In this document: positions 1 through 7,119 of the stretch, one piece after another
Position numbering within the stretch: the stretch's first letter is position 1
How the letters are laid out: each line of letters begins with the position of its first letter
DNA from: Bacilli bacterium
GTDB lineage: Bacteria > Bacillota_I > Bacilli_A > RFN20 > CAG-826
Assembly: GCA_024408335.1 (NCBI GenBank)
Contig: JAKSVB010000005.1
Location: 51,765 to 115,764, forward strand
Reading direction: 5' to 3'
Length of the DNA: 64,000 nt
Notes under the pieces: model-generated
The model's input: only the letters and a program-made list of their open reading frames with translations
Told to the model about the DNA's origin: nothing
The model's database searches: none
Translations under genes and position numbers: made by a program

Positions 1-794
1 ATGTTAGAAGCAAGAGCCATGAAGTCTTTATATCTGATGTTTGTCTTTTTGCCATTAATAGAGAGTGCGCTTTCTTCTTTATCAGCAGGATGACAAATGT
101 TTACAGGTAGTAGGTCATAGGCCTTCGATAATTCGTATCTATCGCTTCCTGGCGTAGGCTCAATTAACGAGTAGTTCTTTAGGTGCATGTCGCTATTTCC
201 CATAACGAAAGAGAAGACGACCCTAAGGAAGAATTCCGACAAATCTAGACCTACCTTTGAAGAGAAGTCTTTAATGATTTTGCCACACCTTTCAACTGAG
301 CCTTTGTATTTGTCTTCGGTTAGCTTCCCGCTAAGCTGACAAAAATCCTCCATCGCTAACATCTGCCCGTTTTCTCTATCGATTCGCTTTGTGATGAAAG
401 CAAACCTGTTGTTGTCGGAAGGAACGTTAACAAGGGCGAAAGGCACCGTTGAGATTTTGCTTTCTCTAGCAAGAGACATGACTAAATGTTCCGCCTCAGG
501 AAGAAAAGAGTAAACGTCTGACTGGAACTTGATTATGTATCCTGTAGGCTCGCCTATTAGGGTAAGCCTTGGATTATCTTCCTTGCTAAGATGCAAAGAC
601 ATCTTTTTTTGGACGCCAGGAACGGTGAGTCCTTCATTTACGTTTCTTGAAGCGTATTCCTCGATCGTCTCTTTGGTAAGGCCAAGTTCAGGGAAAGAAG
701 GCGTGCCAAAGAATTTTTTGATGCAAGAATCATGCCATAAAGAATTCTTATTTGAAGAAGACGTTATTTCTTTGTTGCAGTAGAGGCACTTCAT
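1..794 (-). CDS. hipT: HipT-like serine/threonine kinase toxin (partial)
   Basis: This is a HipA-family kinase that would phosphorylate a cytosolic target, classically an aminoacyl-tRNA synthetase. Reading from the ATG at 794, about 264 residues are visible before the window edge, so the C-terminus is missing. The N-terminus has a CxxC...C cysteine pattern (Cys3, Cys6, Cys24). A glycine-rich loop GVQKK lies at 60-64, a likely ATP lysine in YIIKF at Lys89, the catalytic NSDMHLKN at about 200-207 (Asp202, Asn207), and a metal-binding AYDLLP Asp near 227. The HipA N-terminal subdomain is absent and is encoded by the separate upstream gene, which it overlaps by ATGA. This fits the tripartite HipBST arrangement rather than classical HipBA. 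The target is unknown from sequence. Confidence 0.85.
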   Translation of the reverse strand, partial: MKCLYCNKEITSSSNKNSLWHDSCIKKFFGTPSFPELGLTKETIEEYASRNVNEGLTVPGVQKKMSLHLSKEDNPRLTLIGEPTGYIIKFQSDVYSFLPEAEHLVMSLARESKISTVPFALVNVPSDNNRFAFITKRIDRENGQMLAMEDFCQLSGKLTEDKYKGSVERCGKIIKDFSSKVGLDLSEFFLRVVFSFVMGNSDMHLKNYSLIEPTPGSDRYELSKAYDLLPVNICHPADKEESALSINGKKTNIRYKDFMALASN

Positions 795-1114
795 TCTTTG
801 ACCTCCTTGATTGAGACGTTTCCAATAGGATCTTTTGCAGACACTAGAAGCAAACCGAAGCGGTCTTTTTTGTTCACCTTCCAATTATCGGACACGACGT
901 CAAGAAGCCATCCTTCTGGAATGAGCCCATCGAAGAAAGGAAAGAACGTGGTGGAGAAGTATGTTTTTTGTGACTTAGGCATCGTTAAGCTGATTGATGA
1001 AGCGTCATCTCTAAGGAGGTATTCGTCATCATAGGTAAAAGAATATCCTTCGTCCGTCTCGACTAATAAGCCGGCGAACTCATTGCGGATATAAACGTAT
1101 CCAGTTCTACTCAT
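791..1114 (-). CDS. hipS: HipS-like protein (HipA N-terminal subdomain as a separate gene)
   Basis: This 107-residue protein corresponds to the HipA N-terminal subdomain 1 (couple_hipA): the start TGYVYIRNEFAGLL, the phrase SLTMPKSQ, and FFDGLIPEGWLLD followed by DRFGLLLVSAKDPIGNVSI are characteristic. In HipBST systems this small protein, HipS, is the antitoxin that neutralises HipT, while HipB is a DNA-binding partner. Here it overlaps hipB by 8 bp and hipT by 4 bp (ATGA), so the three are surely co-transcribed. A frameshifted single hipA is an alternative, but two clean overlaps and intact domain boundaries argue for genuine separate genes. Confidence 0.85.
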   Translation of the reverse strand: MSRTGYVYIRNEFAGLLVETDEGYSFTYDDEYLLRDDASSISLTMPKSQKTYFSTTFFPFFDGLIPEGWLLDVVSDNWKVNKKDRFGLLLVSAKDPIGNVSIKEVKE

Positions 1115-1316
1115 CGTCGTTTCCTCTTACGACTCCCGCTTTCGCGCCAAACATTTCTAATGCTTGATTAACTTTATCTAGCCTTACTGTTTCTTTGCCT
1201 TGTTCTAATTCTCTTACGAATCTAAGGCCTAATCCTGAACGAAGAGCAAATTCTTCTTGAGTAAGTCCAGCAGCTTTTCTGTTCTTTTTAACGTATTCTC
1301 CGATTGTCATATTCAT
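1107..1316 (-). CDS. hipB: HipB-like XRE-family DNA-binding antitoxin/repressor
   Basis: A 69-residue protein made almost entirely of a Cro/CI-type helix-turn-helix. MTIGEYVKKNRKAAGLTQEEFALRSGLGLRFVRELEQGK is the typical HTH_3 pattern, with the recognition helix around residues 28-38. The ATG at 1316 follows an AGGATAT-type SD. It is first in the hipB-hipS-hipT operon and overlaps hipS by 8 bp. Three similar inverted repeats lie directly upstream and one touches the likely -10 box, so autorepression is the obvious model. Confidence 0.88.
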   Translation of the reverse strand: MNMTIGEYVKKNRKAAGLTQEEFALRSGLGLRFVRELEQGKETVRLDKVNQALEMFGAKAGVVRGNDDE

Positions 1317-1328
1317 ATCCTCAAATGT

Positions 1329-1430
1329 ATTTTATACCTTATAGGGTACAAAACAACTAATAGTTGTGAGTTTTATACCTTATAGGGTGTAAACTACGTT
1401 AGTTTTACAAGAAACATACCTTAACGGGTA
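1329..1430 (-). promoter_or_regulatory. hipB promoter with three regularly spaced operators
   Basis: Three near-identical inverted repeats of form TACCTTATAGGGTA lie at 1335-1348, 1376-1389 (one change) and 1417-1430 (TACCTTAACGGGTA). Their starts are exactly 41 bp apart, about four helical turns, so bound repressors would sit on one face of the DNA. The proximal copy falls between a possible -35 (TTGTTT) and -10 (TAAAAT, 1334-1329) for hipB on the minus strand. Binding by HipB is inferred from position and symmetry. Confidence 0.7.
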
Positions 1431-1723
1431 TAAAAAAGACCTCAAGTCATGAACAAGAGGAAAAGACACCGAATGCCATCGAATACAAAGCAAAGGCTAT
1501 TAGGTTCGCAAATACTATCGACAAAAAGCATTGTGTGGCTTTTGTTGATAAAGGTGGATCAACCCATAAGTTTAACAAAAACACTTACGATTATGTTATT
1601 GTTGATAAAAAGGGCTACATTATCACATTTCATAAATTAAGAGGCGGTTTAAGAGCTTTTATAAAGCACAAACTAACGGTTGGAAGAAAAAGAGGAAATA
1701 GAAAATGGAAGAAAAAGAAATGA
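1403..1723 (+). pseudogene. ATG-less toxin-domain-like fragment
   Basis: The frame is open from 1403 to the TGA at 1721-1723, but contains no ATG; the first common alternative start is a GTG at 1535. The encoded polypeptide is coherent rather than random: KHCVAFVDKGGSTHKF and YDYVIVDKKGYIITFHKL, then a very basic tail (RKRGNRKWKKKK). The compact hydrophobic strands and basic end recall the C-terminal nuclease domains of polymorphic toxins (BECR-like), but I cannot assign a family. The 5' side runs into the hipB operators, as if a larger toxin gene had been cut there. The 3' end overlaps the next gene by 19 bp. It may be a remnant or a small gene with an unusual start. Confidence 0.4.
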
Positions 1724-2469
1724 TATATAAAGGAAGACGTTTTAAGAAAATGACATGCCCTGTTTGCAGTGCTTTCAGTTTTTCAGGGCCTGATGAATTG
1801 GATTTAGAAGATCCTGATTACAGCATAGATGATGAACTTTGCTTTCACTGCGGATGGGAATACGATTTGGACCAAGTCGATAATCCTGATTTGAAAACCA
1901 ATCGCCATGAAATGTCTTTGAACGAATACAAAGAATGGTATAAGAATAAGATCAAAGAGAACCCTGATTGGGACTGGTCTGAAGAAAACAAACCAGATCC
2001 AGAACCACACTTATGCCCTGTTTGTGGCAAAACAACGTTCCCTGACATTTTTAGCTCAGAAATCTGTGAACACTGCGGATGGGAAGATGACATTACCGAT
2101 CCTGATGATCCCGATGAAGAGTCTGGAGCTAATAAGGGTATGACTGTCATTCAAGCCCGCGAGCAATACAAAAAATGGCAAGAGTTCATTCCTGGATATC
2201 AATGGCTCAAATACGCCAAACAAAGAAATAGACGTGTAAGAAATAAGAAATGCAGCCTATGCACTTACGGGGTGGTCGTTGTTAAAGAAGATAAATACTT
2301 CGAAGACACGGATGAAACCATCAAAAAAGGAACGGAAGGCATAATAGCCGACGTCACAAAATCGCCTGACGGAGAAGAGGTCTGTCTTGTCGAAGTTTGG
2401 GATTGGACTAAGAAAAAAGTAGTCTATCCTTTCCTAAGCGAAGAACTCTACGAAAGAGACGAAGACTAA
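1705..2469 (+). CDS. double CPCC cysteine-rich protein (possible immunity protein)
   Basis: A 254-residue protein with two copies of the CPCC-type zinc-binding unit. Copy one is around residues 17-80 (CPVCSAF ... CFHCGWEYD ... SLNEYKEWY) and copy two around 103-160 (CPVCGKTTF ... CEHCGWEDD ... GANKGMTVIQAREQY). A C-terminal part from about residue 184 starts with another CxxC (CSLC) and resembles a small SH3-like fold (KKGTEGIIADV ... CLVEVWDW), loosely like DUF4926. CPCC proteins are often found as immunity proteins next to polymorphic toxins. The preceding toxin-like fragment overlaps it by 19 bp, which supports that role. The SD is weak (GGAAG), so translation may be coupled to the upstream frame. 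Confidence 0.7.
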   Translation: MEEKEMIYKGRRFKKMTCPVCSAFSFSGPDELDLEDPDYSIDDELCFHCGWEYDLDQVDNPDLKTNRHEMSLNEYKEWYKNKIKENPDWDWSEENKPDPEPHLCPVCGKTTFPDIFSSEICEHCGWEDDITDPDDPDEESGANKGMTVIQAREQYKKWQEFIPGYQWLKYAKQRNRRVRNKKCSLCTYGVVVVKEDKYFEDTDETIKKGTEGIIADVTKSPDGEEVCLVEVWDWTKKKVVYPFLSEELYERDED

Positions 2470-2507
2470 TTTCCTAAAAGGTCATTGCCAGTTGATTTCT
2501 ACAAATC

Positions 2508-2537
2508 AAAAAAGGGCCCGAAATAATGACGGGTCCT
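2508..2537 (-). terminator. Rho-independent terminator of the FucO-like gene
   Basis: On the minus strand GGACCCG (2536-2530) pairs with CGGGCCC (2520-2514), one G-U, followed by TTTTTT. It lies 19 bp past the dehydrogenase stop and may also act for the convergent CPCC gene. Confidence 0.85.
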
Positions 2538-2555
2538 TAATTTGATAGCGTTTTG

Positions 2556-3701
2556 TTACATTAACTTTCTGAACATCGCGAGGACATCTTCGAGAGTTGC
2601 GACTCTTGGGTTTCCAGGGCAGCAAGCATCTGCGAGAGCGTCTTTTGCAAGGCTCATAAGATCTTCTTCACGGATCTTTTCGCATTTGGTAGGGATACCG
2701 ACATCAACGCTGAGCTGTTTGACTGCATCGATAGCGGCTTGACGGTATTCTTCTTGGCTCATTGCGTCAACGCCTTTGACTCCAAGGGCTCTTGCGATAT
2801 CAGCGTACTTGGTGCCGCTTACATCTTTGTTATATTCCATGGCGATTGGAAGAAGCATTGCGCATGCGACTCCGTGAGGGACGTCATAATAAGCGCTTAA
2901 TGTATGAGCCATTGAGTGGTCGATACCTAAGCCAACATTGGAGAAGCCCATGCCAGCGATATATTGGCCAAGAGCCATTCCTTCTCTGCCATCAGGATCG
3001 TTTGCGACAGCGCCTCTAAGGCTACGTCCGATGATTTCGATCGCTTTGATGTGGAACATATCTGACATTTCCCAAGCACCACGAGTGATATAGCCTTCGA
3101 TGGCGTGAGTTAGAGCGTCCATACCTGTTGATGCGGTTAAGCCTTTTGGCATTGATGCCATCATATCAGGATCGACGATTGCGACGACTGGCATATCATG
3201 AGGATCGACGCAGACGAATTTACGTTTCTTTTCGACATCGGTGATGACGTAGTTGATGGTGACTTCAGCTGCAGTGCCAGCAGTGGTGGCAACAGCGATG
3301 ATTGGAAGACATGGTTTCTTGGTTGGAGCGACGCCTTCAAGTGAACGGACATCAGCGAATTCTGGATTGGTGATGATGATAGCGATTGCTTTTGATGTGT
3401 CCATAGCGGAACCGCCGCCGATTGCGATGATCGCGTCAGCTTCAGCTTTCTTACAAGCTTCAACGCCGTGAACGACATTCTCAATGGTTGGGTTGGCTTT
3501 GATGTCGCTATAGACTTCGTAAGCGATTTTAGCTTCATCAAGAAGGGCAGTGACCTTTCCAGTAACACCAAACTTGATTAAGTCTGGGTCAGTGCAGACG
3601 AGAATTTTTTTGAAACCTCTGGCTTTCACTTCAGGAACAATGTTTTCGATTGCGCCATGACCGTGATAGGAAGTTTCGTTTAACATAAAACGATTTGACA
3701 T
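2556..3701 (-). CDS. fucO: iron-dependent alcohol dehydrogenase, lactaldehyde reductase type
   Basis: A group III iron-containing alcohol dehydrogenase of 381 residues. It would interconvert L-lactaldehyde and L-1,2-propanediol, or similar aldehydes and alcohols, with NAD(H). The N-terminus, GGGSAMDTSKA (nucleotide binding, about 96-106), TTAGTAAEVTINYVITD and DALTHAIEGYITRGAW are close to E. coli FucO. Metal ligands are the Asp and His in the DALTH motif plus His residues in IDHSMAH and VPHGVAC. Length matches FucO. It is a single-gene unit with its own terminator. No fucose or rhamnose pathway genes or microcompartment shell genes are nearby, so the in vivo substrate is open. Confidence 0.9.
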   Translation of the reverse strand: MSNRFMLNETSYHGHGAIENIVPEVKARGFKKILVCTDPDLIKFGVTGKVTALLDEAKIAYEVYSDIKANPTIENVVHGVEACKKAEADAIIAIGGGSAMDTSKAIAIIITNPEFADVRSLEGVAPTKKPCLPIIAVATTAGTAAEVTINYVITDVEKKRKFVCVDPHDMPVVAIVDPDMMASMPKGLTASTGMDALTHAIEGYITRGAWEMSDMFHIKAIEIIGRSLRGAVANDPDGREGMALGQYIAGMGFSNVGLGIDHSMAHTLSAYYDVPHGVACAMLLPIAMEYNKDVSGTKYADIARALGVKGVDAMSQEEYRQAAIDAVKQLSVDVGIPTKCEKIREEDLMSLAKDALADACCPGNPRVATLEDVLAMFRKLM

Positions 3702-3794
3702 ATGTTTTATCTCCTATGAGTTTGATTAATTTTAACATTCGTTTCTTTCAAGGAACACCCAACAAGAGCTCATAGTTAATGGTTTTTTGATGAT

Positions 3795-3831
3795 GAAAAA
3801 GAAAAAGCGTTGTCCAAGAAGGCAACGCTTT
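3795..3831 (-). terminator. Rho-independent terminator after the DagK-family gene
   Basis: On the minus strand AAAGCGTTG (3831-3823) pairs with CAACGCTTT (3812-3804) around a short loop, extended by CC/GG, then a T-rich tract. It closes the plsC-dagK pair. Confidence 0.85.
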
Positions 3832-3846
3832 GAGATGAATAAGAGA

Positions 3847-4704
3847 TTATTCGCCAACAGTGACGGTGTATTCAGTGACATCCTTAACGACTTCACCATC
3901 GATTTGGAGAGTGGTTGGGATGCTGAACTTGACTGTAGCTTTCTTACATTTCTTGGTTTGGCAGACCTTTGTCTTCTTGACGAGTTCGCCTTTGAAGATT
4001 GAAGGGAATGCCATAAGAGCGCCAAGTCTTGAAGGACCGCTAAAGACAACGAATGAGAGCTCGCCGCTTCTTCTTTGTTGCTCTGGAGCGACTTGCATGC
4101 CACCGCCATAGTATTGGCCGTTCATGACTGAAGCGAGATAGACTTTCTTGTAGTGCTTTTCCTCTCCATCATCGAGGATGACGGTTGCTTGAGGTCTCTT
4201 GTATTTGAAGAGAAGAAGCTTGATTGTGATTGCGGTGTAATCGATCTTTGCGACACCTGCAGCCTTTTGTTCTTCGGCAACGCGGCAGCATTCGCCATCG
4301 ATGCCAAAGCCAATGCCGTTGATGAAGCGGTATTTCTTGCCTTTGACTTCGACTGTAGGAAGGAACTTGACGACTTCGTTGATGTGATAGATGCCTCTTT
4401 CTTCATCTTTAACAAGGTCACGAACGAAGTCGTTTCCTGTTCCTGATTCGATGAAGTAGAACTTGTATGGAAGCTCATTGAGTTCTTCAACGTTGTTGAT
4501 GAAGTAGTTGATGGTGCCATCTCCTCCACAGAGGATAAGGGTATCTTCTGCGGTGAGTGACTTTGAGAAGTCATTTAAGTTAAGGGTATTGCTATCAAGA
4601 AGCTTAAGATCCTCAAAGAATGGAGCGAGTTCCTTTGCCTTCTCTTTAGCGGTGCAGCAACCGTGTCCGTTATCGGATTTCTTGTTGTAAACTAAGTAAT
4701 TCAT
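3847..4704 (-). CDS. diacylglycerol kinase / lipid kinase family protein (DagK/YegS type)
   Basis: A 285-residue soluble lipid kinase of the DAGK catalytic family. It is expected to phosphorylate diacylglycerol or a related lipid at the membrane. The nucleotide-binding signature LILCGGDGTINYFINN is at about 57-72, SGTGNDFVRDL at about 87-97 and GIGFGIDGECC at about 131-141, all in family order. The C-terminal beta-rich half ends with LQIDGEVV, which is typical. Its ATG overlaps the plsC stop codon (TAATG), so it is translationally coupled to an acyltransferase, which fits phospholipid turnover or phosphatidate recycling. Confidence 0.85.
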   Translation of the reverse strand: MNYLVYNKKSDNGHGCCTAKEKAKELAPFFEDLKLLDSNTLNLNDFSKSLTAEDTLILCGGDGTINYFINNVEELNELPYKFYFIESGTGNDFVRDLVKDEERGIYHINEVVKFLPTVEVKGKKYRFINGIGFGIDGECCRVAEEQKAAGVAKIDYTAITIKLLLFKYKRPQATVILDDGEEKHYKKVYLASVMNGQYYGGGMQVAPEQQRRSGELSFVVFSGPSRLGALMAFPSIFKGELVKKTKVCQTKKCKKATVKFSIPTTLQIDGEVVKDVTEYTVTVGE

Positions 4705-5525
4705 TATTCATATTCCTCCAAGAAGTTTTTGATTAATCCGTGACAGTATTCGGATATTTCAACTGTGTTCATGTCCTTATATTTTTCATAAGGAATAACT
4801 TCTATGACTTTCATGATGACCTTGGTCCTGCGAGGGAAAGTCTTAGAAACTTTATCGGTGTTCTTAACACCTATGACGGCAATAGGCTTGCCACTTTTTT
4901 GAGCGATTTTGAATGAGCCTGGCTTGAAGTCGTGAAGGTGGTGGTCTTTGGATCTAGTTCCTTCTGGAGCGATACAGATATCACACTTGTCTTCCTTTAA
5001 GTATTTCGCGGCTTTAAGGATTGCTTTGACTGCTTCGAAGTTGTCTTCTCTATCTATTGCGATGAAGCCCGCTAAATAGATGAATGGGCCACAAATTGGA
5101 ATTCTGAAGTTGCCAGGCTTAGAGACGCAGATGACTCTACGCTTTTGGAATTCCTCGATGATGGTGATTTGGTCATACATCGAGAGGTGATTGCAAACGA
5201 AGAGATAATGTTCATCGTCTTTGATGAGCTCTTTGCCAATGCGAACGACTTTGACGTTGGAATAGAAGATAATAAGCCAAACGACATTCTTGACCATCCA
5301 GTTGAAGAATGGGGAGACCTTCTTTCTCTCTTTCTTTTTGCTGATGCAAAGTCCCCAAAGAAGAAGGAAGAGAAGAATGACCGCGCAGATGGCGAGGTGA
5401 ACAAGAGGTATAGCAAGAATATTAACGAAGAAAAGCCACCAGTAAGGTGTGCCAAATTCGCATAAAAAATACACGAGTCCCGATACGAGAGTCGCGATTA
5501 TCCAAATAATAATTGAAAGAATCAT
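4704..5525 (-). CDS. plsC: 1-acylglycerol-3-phosphate acyltransferase family (PlsC)
   Basis: A 273-residue membrane-bound acyltransferase of the PlsC/LPLAT family, making phosphatidate from lysophosphatidate. Two N-terminal hydrophobic segments (residues 1-25 and 30-60) precede the catalytic NHLSMYDQ motif (HX4D, about 112-119) and PEGTRSKDHH (about 187-196). It is translationally coupled to the lipid kinase downstream. No SD is obvious; a TACAAT box lies 10 bp before the ATG on the minus strand, so the mRNA may be leaderless or nearly so. Broader acyl-acceptor specificity cannot be excluded. Confidence 0.85.
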   Translation of the reverse strand: MILSIIIWIIATLVSGLVYFLCEFGTPYWWLFFVNILAIPLVHLAICAVILLFLLLWGLCISKKKERKKVSPFFNWMVKNVVWLIIFYSNVKVVRIGKELIKDDEHYLFVCNHLSMYDQITIIEEFQKRRVICVSKPGNFRIPICGPFIYLAGFIAIDREDNFEAVKAILKAAKYLKEDKCDICIAPEGTRSKDHHLHDFKPGSFKIAQKSGKPIAVIGVKNTDKVSKTFPRRTKVIMKVIEVIPYEKYKDMNTVEISEYCHGLIKNFLEEYE

Positions 5526-5640
5526 AGCAACAATAATTGTAGATTATTTTCTCCAAAGAAAAAAGCCGAAATCGTAAATAAAACGATATTCGTTAGTATT
5601 TATTACTAGTTGAAATATTACTTAGGATTTTTCTTTATAA

Positions 5641-5673
5641 AAGAAAAGACAACCATTTTTGAGGTGGTTGTCT
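5641..5673 (-). terminator. Rho-independent terminator of the ThrE-like gene
   Basis: Minus strand: AGACAACCA (5673-5665) pairs with TGGTTGTCT (5655-5647), followed by TTTCTT. It sits 17 bp after the exporter stop. Confidence 0.85.
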
Positions 5674-5689
5674 CCTAGAAAAATAATGA

Positions 5690-6964
5690 TTATTCAGCTT
5701 TGTTCCTCTTAAAGAGCTTCATCGACTTGAATCGTCTTACGTAGTGCATGATCGTGGAGCAAAGGACGAATCCGGTGCAGATACCCACTAAAGCGAGGAT
5801 CGATTCCATGCCATTAGGGCCAAATAATTCTGGGTTTTGCCAAACCATGCCGAAGCAGGTGTAGAGGACAAGGTCTCCAGGAATAAGAGGGATGATGGAA
5901 GGATAGAGGTAAACGATTGAGGATTTCTTTTGGATGTTCGCTAAGATTTCAGCGTATAAGGCTGCGATGAACGCCGCTAAAGTCATATAGGCAATACGGT
6001 AGTTTGGCATCGCATAGATTAGAAGAATGAAAGCAACACGGATGATGCCACCTCCTAAGGCTGCGAAGAAGAGATCTCTCTTCTTTCTTACTTCGAAGGA
6101 TACCGCAAAGCCAAGAGAAGCGAATATCGAAAGAACGACAAGTTCAATCTCGTATCCGATTAAGCCAACGCCGCTATGCGTAGGGATCGCGCCTTCAATA
6201 AGAAGCCCTGAATCTTGGCAGAAGCAGAAGTAGCCAAAGGCAACGCCTGCGATGATGGTGATGAGTTCAAGAAGACCTTTTAAGAGCTCGATGATGCCAT
6301 TCATCTCTTGGCCACAGAAGATGTTTCTGAAGGCGTTAACAAGTTGGATACCAGGAACCAAATAGAAGGCATTGGTCAAGATGATGACAAAGAAGTTTTT
6401 GGCAAACCCAATGTTATGGAAAAGCGCAGCGCTAGCGGTGCACACAAACATACAAAGGACGTTTGAGATGATGCGGTTGAAGTTAGCTTTCCCTGTTAAG
6501 GTTGTAAGACCAAATAACACTAAAGTGTTAAGAATAACGACAACGATATCTTGCCAAAGGCCACCGAAGATTCTAGACAAAGCGACCATGGCGACGGTTA
6601 AGGCAAGGCAGTTGATGACGCGAGGGTATGTCTTACTATTTGTGGCTTCCTCAAGAAGAGAAGCGAGGTCTTTGTCATCGATATCCTCATCGACGACCTT
6701 ATATGAAAGACGGTTTAAGCGTCTGATTCTTTCGAGGTTGATTTTAGCGGTAGGGACAGCAAGGTGACGGTCAAGATAAACACCTTCTTTGGTTCTGATC
6801 GAAAGCTCGACTTTCGTGGTGAGTAAGTCAATGGAGATCTCTTTGTAACCGAACTTATGAAAAAGATGAGTGACTCCAATGGAGACTCGTTCGGTATTTG
6901 CCCCGGCGGCAATCATTTCTCTTGCCCAGTGTGATACAAAGTCTAATACGTTTTCGTTGTTCAT
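5690..6964 (-). CDS. threonine/serine exporter family membrane protein (ThrE, fused YjjP-YjjB)
   Basis: A 424-residue protein with the two-part architecture of the ThrE family. The N-terminal soluble plus membrane part (DUF1212/YjjP) begins FVSHWAREMIAAGANTERVS and contains TTKVELSIRTKEGV. A second membrane part (DUF3815/YjjB) follows from about residue 290. About ten hydrophobic segments are visible, including a conserved LVPGIQLVNAFRNIFCGQEMNGI stretch near 200-223. The family exports threonine/serine or, in some gut bacteria, succinate. An AGGGG SD precedes the ATG. Substrate cannot be set from sequence; the gene stands alone. Confidence 0.85.
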   Translation of the reverse strand: MNNENVLDFVSHWAREMIAAGANTERVSIGVTHLFHKFGYKEISIDLLTTKVELSIRTKEGVYLDRHLAVPTAKINLERIRRLNRLSYKVVDEDIDDKDLASLLEEATNSKTYPRVINCLALTVAMVALSRIFGGLWQDIVVVILNTLVLFGLTTLTGKANFNRIISNVLCMFVCTASAALFHNIGFAKNFFVIILTNAFYLVPGIQLVNAFRNIFCGQEMNGIIELLKGLLELITIIAGVAFGYFCFCQDSGLLIEGAIPTHSGVGLIGYEIELVVLSIFASLGFAVSFEVRKKRDLFFAALGGGIIRVAFILLIYAMPNYRIAYMTLAAFIAALYAEILANIQKKSSIVYLYPSIIPLIPGDLVLYTCFGMVWQNPELFGPNGMESILALVGICTGFVLCSTIMHYVRRFKSMKLFKRNKAE

Positions 6965-7091
6965 CTTTTGCCCCTTGCCATTACTTTGGTAATGAACGCC
7001 ATAATGATATATGCTTTATTCCTCTTTTCAATATTAACACTCAAATTGATTACTATTAACCATTCCTTATGGAATAATGTCGAACTCAAAA

Positions 7092-7115
7092 GAAAAAGCC
7101 ACATTAATAGTGGCT
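7092..7115 (-). terminator. Rho-independent terminator of the 7.1-8.5 kb lipoprotein gene
   Basis: Minus strand: AGCCAC (7115-7110) pairs with GTGGCT (7102-7097) around TATTAAT, followed by TTTTTCTTTT. Confidence 0.8.
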
Positions 7116-7119
7116 CTAT

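Noticed and set aside
791..1114. Sequencing frameshift splitting a normal hipA.
   Set aside because: The two parts match separate HipS and HipT units, with clean stop/start overlaps; HipBST is the simpler reading.
1845..2150. Minus-strand open frames opposite the CPCC gene.
   Set aside because: They are mirror images of the real gene with biased composition and no start signals.
2556..3701. Microcompartment-linked propanediol pathway based on FucO-like and PduL-like genes.
   Set aside because: No shell proteins, diol dehydratase or aldehyde dehydrogenase are in the window, and the two genes are 40 kb apart.
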